In this document: positions 41,821 through 50,536 of the stretch, piece by piece | Position numbering within the stretch: the first letter of the stretch is position 1 | Layout: every line of letters begins with the position of its first letter | NCBI GenBank assembly: GCA_964417895.1 | Contig: CAYQJS010000001.1 | Span: 258,796-322,795, forward strand | Length of the DNA: 64,000 nucleotides | Reading direction: 5' to 3' | Origin: CAYQJS01 sp964417895 | GTDB taxonomy: Bacteria; Chloroflexota; UBA6077; SHYK01 | Position numbers and translations under genes: made by a program | The notes under the pieces: generated by a model | Told to the model about the DNA's origin: nothing | The model's input: only the letters and a program-made list of their open reading frames with translations | Database searches by the model: none

Positions 41821-44800
41821 ATGAGGGCTCGCGGAGTTGCCGTCGCTGCGGCTCTGGCGGCAGTCCTTTTGGCGGGAGCGGCGCTCCGATTCGTGGGGCT
41901 CAACTGGGACTCGGGCCACTTTCTCCATCCTGATGAGCGCTTCATCACCATGGTGGTCGCGAAGATACAGCTCCCTTCCAGCCCGGGGCAGTACTTCGAG
42001 ACGGCGCGCTCTCCGCTCAACCCATACAACAACGACTTCGGCTCCTTCGTTTACGGTACTTTTCCCCTCTTCTTCGTCAAGACTCTCGCCGAGCTGATCC
42101 AAGCCCTGACGCGAGGGGTGACTCTGCCGCCTGGCAACCCGGTCGCCGAGCTCGTGGGCCATCTGCGTCAGATGGCGATCTACGGGGAGATTCAACTGCT
42201 CGGAAGGGCTCTCTCCGGGATAGCCGACCTGCTGACGATCTCCATCGTCTTCCTCATCGGACGGCGCCTCCACAGTACGGCGGTCGGCCTGCTCGCGGCA
42301 GCGTTGAGCGCCTTCATGGTGCTCCAGATCCAGGCGGCCCACTTCTTCACCGCTGAGTCCGCTCTGACATTGCTGTGTACGCTGGCGTTCTACCTGGCGC
42401 TACGCGCTGCGCACTCCAACTCGCTCGTGGACTGGACGCTCCTGGGAGTGGCCGCGGGACTCGCGGCGGCCAGCAAGATCAATGCGCTCATGCTCGGTGC
42501 CGTCGTCCTGGCGGCCGCATGGGCACTTTGGTACCGCACAACCAGGCTCGGCGGGCAGACGGAGGGGCGCCGCTTCCTGGTTGAGGACCTCATGACGGGT
42601 ATGGTGGTAGTCGCTGTGCTGGCATTTGTGACGTTTCGATTGGCGCAGCCTTACGCGTTCTCGGGGCCAGGCCTGTTCGACCTGGCTCCCAATCCCAAGT
42701 ATGTCGCGGACCTGGAGACCTGGCAACGGTTCGCGACCGGCGAGGCAGACTACCCGCCAGGCGTCCAGTGGACCGGTACCACTCCCTATCTCTGGCAGCT
42801 CACGAACATGACGCTCTGGGGGATGGGCCCGCCGCTGGCCATCGCGGCCTGGCTGGGCTTTCTCTTCGCGTCTCTCCGGCTGCTGAGGAACACACCCCGT
42901 TACTACCTGTGGGCGCTACCGGTCATCTGGGTCGGGCTCAACTTCGCCTACTGGGGGGGCCAGTTCGCGAAGCCGATGCGCTACTTGCTCCCCGTTTACC
43001 CACAACTCGCCCTCTTTGCTGCGTTTGGCGTGGTCTCGCTTTGGACATGGGTACGAAACGGCGAACGTAGGAGCTGGCGCCTCTGGCATCCTGGAGAGAC
43101 AGTCCGCCGACTGGCGGTGTCCGCCGTCACGCTGGCCGTGGTCGGATGGACGGCGTTTTACGCCGTGGCCTTCGCTTCGATCTATGCGCGGCCAAGCACA
43201 CGGATCGCGGCCTCAGAGTGGATTTACGCGAACGTGCCGCGCGGCTCAGCCGTGGGCTTCGAGCACTGGGACGACCCGCTACCCCTGCGCCTCCCTGGGA
43301 GGGACAGCGCGATCTACCGAGGGGTCGAATACCCTCTTTACGGTGAGGATACGCCCGAGAAACGCACGCAGCTGGCCACCAAGCTGGACCAGACGGACTA
43401 TATCTTCGTGTCCAGCAATCGGCTGTACGGATCCATCCCGAAGCTGCCCCTGCGCTTTCCGATGACCATCCGCTACTACCAGGCGCTCTTCTCCGGCGAG
43501 CTCGGGTTCGACACGGTCGCCCAGTTCACGTCCCGCCCGTCGCTTTTCGGCATCGAGTTGAACGACGACAACGCGGAGGAGATCTTCACCGTCTACGAGC
43601 ATCCTAAGGTCACGATCCTCCGGAAGAGCCCCGCCTACTCCTCGGCGAACGTCCAACGCATCCTGGAGTCCGTCAACCTCGATCAGGTTGTCCGCATCAG
43701 GCCGATCCACACACTGTCCGGCGGTCTGCTCTTGGACGACGCGGAGCGGGCCGCGACACGGACTGGGGGCACTTGGAGCGCCATGTTCGACCGGGATTCG
43801 CCAGTCAACTCCTTGCAGCTACCGGTCTGGTACGTGACGGTTCAGCTGCTGGCGCTCCTCGCGCTCCCATTGACCTGGTTTGTGTTTCGGCGTGTGGCTG
43901 ACGGTGGATACGCCCTGGCGAAGACAATCGCGCTCCTCTTCGTCGCCTACGTGCCGTGGCTCCTGGCCAGCCTTCGCGTACTCCCCTACGACCGACCTGC
44001 CATCGTGCTCGGGGCGCTGCTGATGGCGGGCCTCTCGTGCGTCGTGCTTCGCCGTCACTGGGCAGTCTTCCGTTCAGACATCGTCGCCCTCCGACGGCCG
44101 ATCATCGCCACCGAGATCCTGTTCGGCCTCGCCTTCCTGGGGTTCGTCGCACTGCGGGCTGCCAACCCTGACCTTTGGCACCCCAACTATGGGGGCGAGA
44201 AGCCAATGGACTTCGCGTACCTGAACGCAGTCATCAAGACGACGTGGTTCCCACCATACGATCCCTGGTTCGCGGGTGGACACATCAACTACTACTACTT
44301 CGGTCAGGTCGTCGTGGCCTCACTGACGAAGCTCACCGGCATCGTTCCCTGGGTCGCTTACAACCTCGCCCTGCCGACCCTGGCGGGGTTGGTGGCTATC
44401 AACGCAGCGTCCATTGTCTACAACCTCTTGCTCCAGCGTGGGCGGTCGGGTCGCCGGAGCCGGCACTGGTGGGCCTTCGCCGGTGGGGCAGCGGGCGCCG
44501 CGCTGGCGGTACTCGCAGGGAATCTGCACGGAGCCGTACAGATCTTTAACTGGCTGGGGCAGTTCGATCGATCCCCCATCCAGAGTCTCGTCCCGGGTCT
44601 CGCCGGCACGATCAGTGCGATCAGGGGGGCGCTTATATGGGTGACCTCGGGAGGTCAAGGCCTGGCGCCCCTCAACTTCAACTTCTGGGACCCGACGCGC
44701 GTCATTACGACGGAGCCGGTGGCCCCCATCACCGAGTTCCCCTATTTCACTTTCCTGTACGGCGACTTGCACGCCCACATGATCGCGATGCCCGTCGGCC

Positions 44801-46362
44801 TGCTCGTCGTCGCGCTGGCGGTGAACCTCCTGCGGCAGCCTGGCTGGATCCCCACCCTGCGAGGCCAACCCTTGCGATCCGTTCTGTCAGGCGTGATACA
44901 TGCCGCGCTCAGCCCGGGCGGAATCACCCTGGTCCTCGCTGCACTCGGCATCGGCGTACTCCGCATGGCCAACTCCTGGGACTACCCGACCTACCTGGGG
45001 CTGTTCGCCGCGGCCGTCGTGTTGTCCGAGGCGCTCCGTCTAAGGAACGCCGCCGTCCAAGGGCCAGGCACCCTCGGAAGCAGGTGGGGCGGTGCGGCGG
45101 CGCGCAGCGCCGTGCTCGTGGGGTTAGTCGTGGTGGTCAGCCAGCTCCTCGTCGGTCCGTATCTCGCCAACTACGCGCTGTTCTATGGAGGTTTTGAGCG
45201 CTCGATGGCTCAGACATCGATACAACACTATCTGATCATTATGGGAGGCTTTCTCGCGATTCTCGGAGCCTACCTGGGGTTCCAGCTCTCGGCGCTGCGA
45301 GGGCGAGTGGCCGAAGGCGCCCTGGGAGTGCTGGGCAGCATCAGCGGGCTGTCCACGACGCGATCCGTTGCTGAGCCCGTTGCTGAGCCCGTTGCTGAGA
45401 TGGAAGCGCCCGCCGTGAGGCTCGCACTGATGCCGCACCGGATCGCCGCCGCCCTTGGGGCCGGCGCAGCGTTCCTTGCTGTCCTGTTCCTTCTGGCCGG
45501 GCTGCCCGTGGTGGGGATCGCCGGGCTCGGCATCGCGACCCTGACGATGATCGCCCTGATTCGGCGACCGCCGCCGGCCACCCTGTTCGTATTCCTGCTC
45601 TCCGGTACGGCGCTGGCGCTCACCGCGGGCGTGGAGCTCATCACTCTCAAGGGAGATATCGGGCGGATGAACACGGTCTTCAAGTTCTACCTCCCGGCCT
45701 GGCTGTTTCTCTCCCTCGCCGGCGGCGCACTCCTGGCCCCCATGGCCCGGCGGGCGTGGAGCTCCCCGTGGCTCATGGGTGGCCCGCGCCTGGCTATTGC
45801 GATCGCACTGGCGCTGGTGCTGGCAGCCACGTTGATCTATCCATGGATGGCGACCCCGGCGAAACTACGATTCCGCTTCGACGTGCAGCTCCCCCCTAGC
45901 CTCGACGGCATGGCCTATATGAGCCAGGCCCGATACGACGATAACGGCCGCGATCTGGCGCTGCCGGATGACTTCGCGGCCATCAACTGGATGCTGGATA
46001 ACATCCAGGGCACACCCGTGATCGTAGAAGGCTTGGCGCCCCTTTATCACTGGCGCTCCCGCGTTTCGATCTACACGGGCCTCCCCACGGTGCTCGGCTG
46101 GGACTGGCACCAGAAACAGCAGCGCGGCGACTTCGCCTACATGGTCGACGAACGGGCCAGGGACGTGGAAGCGATCTTCAACTCCCCGGATGTGGATGCG
46201 ACGCGACGGCTGCTGCGCAGATACAACGTGGAGTACGTGTACGTGGGTGGCCAAGAGCGCGCCTTCTACGGTGCGCAATATCTAGAGAAGTTCGACCGCA
46301 TGGCCGGCGTGGCGCGGGTCTATGAGCGAGGCGCAGTAACCATCTATCGGGTGGTGGATTAA
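41821..46362 (+). CDS. Giant membrane fusion: GT-C glycosyltransferase domain plus DUF2298 (Chlor_Arch_YYY) domain
   Basis: A 1513-residue polytopic protein. Residues 1-640 are a GT39/PMT-like GT-C unit with the catalytic-type motif HFLHPDERFI in the first external loop (about residue 36). Residues 660-1513 are a DUF2298 domain with its hallmarks: EKPMDFAYLNAVIK and HINYYYFGQ (about 795), YGDLHAHMIAMP (about 981) and RMNTVFKFYLPAWL (about 1282). DUF2298 is known only from Chloroflexi and archaea and is uncharacterised. A TTG/GTG-rich frame back to 41266 covers the methyltransferase in another phase and is rejected. A 12-bp minisatellite adds VAEPVAEPVAE in a loop. It probably acts in lipid-linked glycan transfer. 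Confidence 0.86.
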   Translation: MRARGVAVAAALAAVLLAGAALRFVGLNWDSGHFLHPDERFITMVVAKIQLPSSPGQYFETARSPLNPYNNDFGSFVYGTFPLFFVKTLAELIQALTRGVTLPPGNPVAELVGHLRQMAIYGEIQLLGRALSGIADLLTISIVFLIGRRLHSTAVGLLAAALSAFMVLQIQAAHFFTAESALTLLCTLAFYLALRAAHSNSLVDWTLLGVAAGLAAASKINALMLGAVVLAAAWALWYRTTRLGGQTEGRRFLVEDLMTGMVVVAVLAFVTFRLAQPYAFSGPGLFDLAPNPKYVADLETWQRFATGEADYPPGVQWTGTTPYLWQLTNMTLWGMGPPLAIAAWLGFLFASLRLLRNTPRYYLWALPVIWVGLNFAYWGGQFAKPMRYLLPVYPQLALFAAFGVVSLWTWVRNGERRSWRLWHPGETVRRLAVSAVTLAVVGWTAFYAVAFASIYARPSTRIAASEWIYANVPRGSAVGFEHWDDPLPLRLPGRDSAIYRGVEYPLYGEDTPEKRTQLATKLDQTDYIFVSSNRLYGSIPKLPLRFPMTIRYYQALFSGELGFDTVAQFTSRPSLFGIELNDDNAEEIFTVYEHPKVTILRKSPAYSSANVQRILESVNLDQVVRIRPIHTLSGGLLLDDAERAATRTGGTWSAMFDRDSPVNSLQLPVWYVTVQLLALLALPLTWFVFRRVADGGYALAKTIALLFVAYVPWLLASLRVLPYDRPAIVLGALLMAGLSCVVLRRHWAVFRSDIVALRRPIIATEILFGLAFLGFVALRAANPDLWHPNYGGEKPMDFAYLNAVIKTTWFPPYDPWFAGGHINYYYFGQVVVASLTKLTGIVPWVAYNLALPTLAGLVAINAASIVYNLLLQRGRSGRRSRHWWAFAGGAAGAALAVLAGNLHGAVQIFNWLGQFDRSPIQSLVPGLAGTISAIRGALIWVTSGGQGLAPLNFNFWDPTRVITTEPVAPITEFPYFTFLYGDLHAHMIAMPVGLLVVALAVNLLRQPGWIPTLRGQPLRSVLSGVIHAALSPGGITLVLAALGIGVLRMANSWDYPTYLGLFAAAVVLSEALRLRNAAVQGPGTLGSRWGGAAARSAVLVGLVVVVSQLLVGPYLANYALFYGGFERSMAQTSIQHYLIIMGGFLAILGAYLGFQLSALRGRVAEGALGVLGSISGLSTTRSVAEPVAEPVAEMEAPAVRLALMPHRIAAALGAGAAFLAVLFLLAGLPVVGIAGLGIATLTMIALIRRPPPATLFVFLLSGTALALTAGVELITLKGDIGRMNTVFKFYLPAWLFLSLAGGALLAPMARRAWSSPWLMGGPRLAIAIALALVLAATLIYPWMATPAKLRFRFDVQLPPSLDGMAYMSQARYDDNGRDLALPDDFAAINWMLDNIQGTPVIVEGLAPLYHWRSRVSIYTGLPTVLGWDWHQKQQRGDFAYMVDERARDVEAIFNSPDVDATRRLLRRYNVEYVYVGGQERAFYGAQYLEKFDRMAGVARVYERGAVTIYRVVD
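45367..45399 (+). repeat. 12-bp minisatellite in the fusion gene
   Basis: The unit GTTGCTGAGCCC occurs three times in tandem (45367, 45379, and a partial third from 45391), encoding repeated V-A-E-P in a predicted loop between membrane spans. Confidence 0.8.
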
Positions 46363-46364
46363 GC

Positions 46365-48755
46365 TTGCTCCTCAGCACGCTCCTCTGGCTCCTGGCCATC
46401 GAGTTGATCGGCATCGCTGCGCTCCCTCTCGCCCACCGGCTGTTCAGCGGGCTTCCCGATCGTGGCTACGCCTCCGCCAAAATTCTGGGGCTCGTTGTCG
46501 TCGCCTACCTGGTGTGGTCCACCGGCATGCTAGGCCTCACTGCGTTTACCGGCGCCACCATCGGGGTTTTCGCCGTCGGCATGGGAGTCATCGGCTGGCG
46601 GCAGTGGGGGGAGCGGGTGAGAGCGTCTTGGTCTGAGGCGCGGTCCCTCATTGTCGCGGCAGAGGCCGTATTTCTGGCCGTGTTCGCATTGGGCGTGTGG
46701 ATCCGCTCCTACAACGCCGCCATCGCGGGCACGGAAAAGCCGATGGACTTCGCCTTCCTGCACTCCCTGATCCGGGCCCAGTCGCTCCCCGCCGAGGACC
46801 TCTGGCTGGCGGGCTACGGTCTCCCCTACTACTACTTCGGGTACCTCGTACAGTCGCTCGTCGCCAAGATCGTTGCCGTCGAACCGGCGGTTGCCTGCAA
46901 CCTGGCCGTAGTCACAGTGTTCGCTCTGAGCGCTCTGGGGGCGTTCGGACTCGTCGCCTCATTGGCCCGCCTGGGCGGAGGCGGGACACGCTCCGCCATC
47001 GTCCTTGGCGGGCTGGCGGGATTCGCCTTGATGGTGATGGGGAACCTGCAGGCCGCGGTGGAGCTTCTGGCGTCCTGGGGATTGGGCGACGGCGAGTTCT
47101 GGAAGTGGGTGGGTGTCGAGACCGTGCAGACCCCCGCAGCGGGGTTCCCCCCCTCAGACTGGGGCTGGTGGTTCCGCGCAGCTCGCGTCATCCCCGACCG
47201 CTACATCCCGCCCGACGGTATTACCGAGTTCCCCTACTTCAGCTTCCTGCTGGGGGACCTTCATCCGCACTACATGGCCATTCCGCTGGGAGTGCTCGTC
47301 GTGACACTCGCTGTGCCGGCCCTTGCAGTTGCCGCGCCGATCAGAGCAGACCGACTCCGGTTCGCTCTCACCGCGATCGTGCTGGGCGCGGTGATTCCGT
47401 CCAACACTTGGGACGTCCCGGTGCTGTGGGGGCTGTTCGGGCTCGCGTTCCTCGCCGGTGCCCCGCGGGCTGCTCGCCCCCCAGCGAGAGCGCTGCGGGC
47501 CCAACTCGACCTGCCGTTTGACGACCCTCGGCTTCAAGACCCTCGCGCGACGCCTGTGGGCGTGCTCGCTAGTCGGGCGGTGCAGCTCGCGTTACTGGGG
47601 CTGCTGGCGGCGGCGCTGTACCTGCCGTACTTCGTGGGTTTCAGCTCGCAGCCCCTGGGCGTCGAGCCGGTCACCGGAGAGCGAACGCCCTTGGGCTCCC
47701 TTCTGGTGCTGTTCGGCCCGCTGCTGGTGCTCCCCCTCGTTGCTGGATTGCTAGCGCTCGCCCGGCAATGGCGGTCCGTGGAGACGACGACCGCCGAGCG
47801 CGTCGTCGCGCTTGGCGGCTTCGCCGTTGGGATCCTCCTCGTGGTCCTCCGCGAACCAGCACTCGGGCTCCTGGTTGCGTCATTGGGCTGCTGGCTTACG
47901 CTAGCGTGGGCCCGCTGCCGCGCCGGTGTGTCCCCGTCGACAGCTATGGCGGCGCTCATCGTGGTAGTCGGGCTGGGCAGCATCCTGGTGCCTGAAGTGG
48001 TCTTCCTGCGCGACGCCTTTGGCACCCGAATGAACACGGTGTTCAAGCTGTACTATGACGCCTGGATTCTGCTCGCTGTGGCGGCGCCGCTGCTGGCCTG
48101 GGAGTTGCTGGGCGCGGCACGGAGCCCTGTACAGTGGGCAGCGGTGGGGGCTGGAAACACCCCGGCCCCCGACCCCCGAACTCCGGCCCCGTGGGTATGG
48201 CCCGTTCGCATAACGGCCGCCGGCGCGCTCGGCGGCGCGGCGCTGCTGACCATGGGTGGAGTCCTCTACCCGCTGGCGGCGACCCACACCAAGTCGGGAG
48301 GCTTTGCCGCCAGCCCTACGCTCGACGGCATGGCGTACCTCCGCTCCGCCCGGCCAGACGACGCCGCGGCCATCGACTGGTTGAGAACGACGCATCCGCG
48401 CGCCGGGGTCGTGGAGGCGGTCCGTGGGCCGTACTCCGAGGGCGCGCGGTTCGCCACGTTCGCCGCGGCGCCGACGCTGGTCGGGTGGGGTGGACACGAA
48501 GTGCAGTGGCGCGGTCCATTACCTGAGATCGGTCGGCGGGAGGATCTCGCCCGACGCGTGTATGTGAGCCCCATCGTCGATGATTGGAGCCGGGAGCTCG
48601 GTCGGCTCGGCATTCGTTTCATCGTGCTGGGTGACCTGGAGCGTGAGACCTACCGCATTTCAGGCCAATCACCGTTCGAAGACACCCTGGCCGTGGCCGC
48701 GCGCTTCGGAAGAACGCGCATCTACGAACTGAAGCCCGCACGGCGAGAGGAGTGA
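46365..48755 (+). CDS. DUF2298 (Chlor_Arch_YYY) membrane protein
   Basis: A 796-residue polytopic protein homologous to the C-terminal half of the preceding fusion. It has the same signature blocks: EKPMDFAFLHSLIRAQSLP with LPYYYFGYLVQ (about residue 124), LGDLHPHYMAIPLG (about 298) and RMNTVFKLYYDAWILLA (about 556), with a C-terminal soluble domain containing LDGMAYLRSARPDD. The start is a TTG at 46365, two bases after the previous stop. A proline-rich stretch (NTPAPDPRTPAP, about residue 600) looks repeat-derived. The tandem of a full-length DUF2298 protein behind a fused copy suggests gene duplication and division of labour. The biochemical function of the family is unknown. Confidence 0.86.
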   Translation: MLLSTLLWLLAIELIGIAALPLAHRLFSGLPDRGYASAKILGLVVVAYLVWSTGMLGLTAFTGATIGVFAVGMGVIGWRQWGERVRASWSEARSLIVAAEAVFLAVFALGVWIRSYNAAIAGTEKPMDFAFLHSLIRAQSLPAEDLWLAGYGLPYYYFGYLVQSLVAKIVAVEPAVACNLAVVTVFALSALGAFGLVASLARLGGGGTRSAIVLGGLAGFALMVMGNLQAAVELLASWGLGDGEFWKWVGVETVQTPAAGFPPSDWGWWFRAARVIPDRYIPPDGITEFPYFSFLLGDLHPHYMAIPLGVLVVTLAVPALAVAAPIRADRLRFALTAIVLGAVIPSNTWDVPVLWGLFGLAFLAGAPRAARPPARALRAQLDLPFDDPRLQDPRATPVGVLASRAVQLALLGLLAAALYLPYFVGFSSQPLGVEPVTGERTPLGSLLVLFGPLLVLPLVAGLLALARQWRSVETTTAERVVALGGFAVGILLVVLREPALGLLVASLGCWLTLAWARCRAGVSPSTAMAALIVVVGLGSILVPEVVFLRDAFGTRMNTVFKLYYDAWILLAVAAPLLAWELLGAARSPVQWAAVGAGNTPAPDPRTPAPWVWPVRITAAGALGGAALLTMGGVLYPLAATHTKSGGFAASPTLDGMAYLRSARPDDAAAIDWLRTTHPRAGVVEAVRGPYSEGARFATFAAAPTLVGWGGHEVQWRGPLPEIGRREDLARRVYVSPIVDDWSRELGRLGIRFIVLGDLERETYRISGQSPFEDTLAVAARFGRTRIYELKPARREE

Positions 48756-48822
48756 AGGGCTCAGGCGCTATGACGTCATTTACGGTTCAGAACTCTTCCC
48801 TTCTCTCCTCGCACCCTTCACT
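48745..48822. repeat. AGTGAAGGG/CCCTTCACT palindrome over a gene start
   Basis: AGTGAAGGG (48751-48759) pairs perfectly with CCCTTCACT (48814-48822), with GAGAGG and TTCTCTCCTC flanking. It covers the DUF2298 stop and the first 23 codons of the next gene, so its N-terminal S/H-rich residues come from the element. Confidence 0.6.
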
Positions 48823-50536
48823 TCGGCCGTGGCTCGCCTGGACGGTCATGAGCGCGGCCGCGGCGCTCCTCCGTCTTCTGATGATCGACCGCGTGCCGTT
48901 GAATGAAACCGAGGTCACGTACGCGCTTCCCGCCTGGCAGGCGTTGCGTGGCCAGCTGGACTCCTCGCTGGTAGCGACGGGCGCTCCCCTCCTGGCGCAT
49001 CTGCTGGCTGGCCTGTTCGGGCTCTTTGGCGCAAGTGACGCAGCGGCGCGATTGCCCGCGGCCCTGGCAGGTGTGGCTCTCGCGCTGACGCCAGCGCTGC
49101 TCACCGCTCGCGTCGGCCTGCGCGCGGCGCTGTGGGCCGCAGCCTTGCTCGTCATCTCACCCATCGCAGTGCAGGCTTCGCGCCTGGCGGATCCATCTAT
49201 GCTCACGGCCGCCCTCGTCATGCTGGTCGTGGCGAGTGCGATCCGGGTTTTCACCGACAGGCCACCTTGGTCGCCGTGGGCGCTGGCGCTCGGCATCGGG
49301 CTCAGCTTCGCTGAGCACTCCTCGGCCGTGGTGGCTCTGGTCGCGGCTGCCGCCGCGTTCGCGGGAGCTAGGGGCGGTGGGCAGGAAACAAGGCCCCGCG
49401 GCAGCCGTCGTCGCCCCCGAGTCTGGGAGTCTGTCGGATCCCGACCGACCACCTCCCACGACGGAGGCCCGGGCCGGCTGCCTGGCTTGCAGCCCCAACA
49501 CCTCCTTGCGGGGACAGCCGTGGCAGTCCTGGCCGCGACTGGCGCGCTCACCGACCTTCGGGGCCTCGGGTTCATCGCAGTCGACCTGTGGGCGGGTGCT
49601 CTCGCATTCTGGACCGGCGCCTCGTTTCAGCTCCGCAACCTCGCGGCGCTGGTCATATATGCCGCGCCTCTTCTGTCCGTTGCCGCGGCTGGGTACGTGC
49701 TGGGGGTGCGCGAGCGAGATCCTCTAAGGCGCTTCCTCGGGCTGTGGGCTGGCATCCTTATGGCCATGGCGGCGATCTTCGGCCCCGACGGGCTGACCTT
49801 CGTGGTGGCTCCGCTCGCTCCCGCGTCCCTGCTCGCTGGCACGCTTCTGGCGCGACTTCCGCTAGACCCGTCGGCCTACCGGCTGACGGGACGCGGATGG
49901 GCTGCCCTCACGCTCACGGGGGCCAGCGGAGCCATCGCCGCGCTCGTCTTCTCCCAAACGTCGGGCGTCGAGGGCCGTGGCGTGGCCCCGCAGACGTTGA
50001 TCACGCTGGTGGCTGTGCCGGTGCTAATCCTGATCTTCTGGCGGTGGCGCGTACCCCGCGCGGAGCGGGCGGCCGCAGCGGCAGTGTTGGGCTTCGTCGC
50101 GTTCGCGCTCGTCACCGCGGGGTCGATAGGCAGATCCAGTTTCGGAGGCAGTCCCCCCGGATCCGAGCTTCTCCCGACAGAGGAGACGGATCCGGCCTTT
50201 CGCGCCGTTTTTCGGGAGCTGAACGTTTGGGCGAGGGCCGATCCCCAGCGCGTCCTCGTGACGGAGTTGCCGATGCCGGCGCTGGCGCTATGGTACGGGC
50301 GGGACATGGCCGTTGCCCTTCCAGGGGCCCGCACGATGGCGGGAACCGTCCTCATGCGAGAGGCCCCCTCGCCTTCAACAGGCGCGAGCAGTGGAACCCG
50401 GATACCCTGGAAGACGATCTCGGGGGTGGAGGCGGCTGATCTCCATCCCTTGGGCGTGCTCAGGTGGGTCGCAACCCGGACCGGGCTCGTAAAGGGCCGA
50501 CCCCGCGATATAATCCTCGAATACGGAGAGCGCTGA
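48752..50536 (+). CDS. GT-C-type membrane protein with atypical catalytic motif
   Basis: A 594-residue polytopic protein with GT39-like topology: after one span, DRVPLNETEVTYALPAWQA takes the place where homologues have an Asp-Glu pair, reading Asn-Glu-Thr-Glu instead. The following spans include LPAALAGVALALTPALLTAR and a soluble C-terminus. Residues about 207-250 are a low-complexity, Arg/Gly/Pro-rich insertion between two spans. The GTG at 48752 overlaps the DUF2298 stop (GTGA); an ATG at 48770 is an alternative start. It could be an accessory subunit rather than an active transferase. The stop overlaps the next ATG as TGATG. Confidence 0.75.
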   Translation: MKGSGAMTSFTVQNSSLLSSHPSLRPWLAWTVMSAAAALLRLLMIDRVPLNETEVTYALPAWQALRGQLDSSLVATGAPLLAHLLAGLFGLFGASDAAARLPAALAGVALALTPALLTARVGLRAALWAAALLVISPIAVQASRLADPSMLTAALVMLVVASAIRVFTDRPPWSPWALALGIGLSFAEHSSAVVALVAAAAAFAGARGGGQETRPRGSRRRPRVWESVGSRPTTSHDGGPGRLPGLQPQHLLAGTAVAVLAATGALTDLRGLGFIAVDLWAGALAFWTGASFQLRNLAALVIYAAPLLSVAAAGYVLGVRERDPLRRFLGLWAGILMAMAAIFGPDGLTFVVAPLAPASLLAGTLLARLPLDPSAYRLTGRGWAALTLTGASGAIAALVFSQTSGVEGRGVAPQTLITLVAVPVLILIFWRWRVPRAERAAAAAVLGFVAFALVTAGSIGRSSFGGSPPGSELLPTEETDPAFRAVFRELNVWARADPQRVLVTELPMPALALWYGRDMAVALPGARTMAGTVLMREAPSPSTGASSGTRIPWKTISGVEAADLHPLGVLRWVATRTGLVKGRPRDIILEYGER

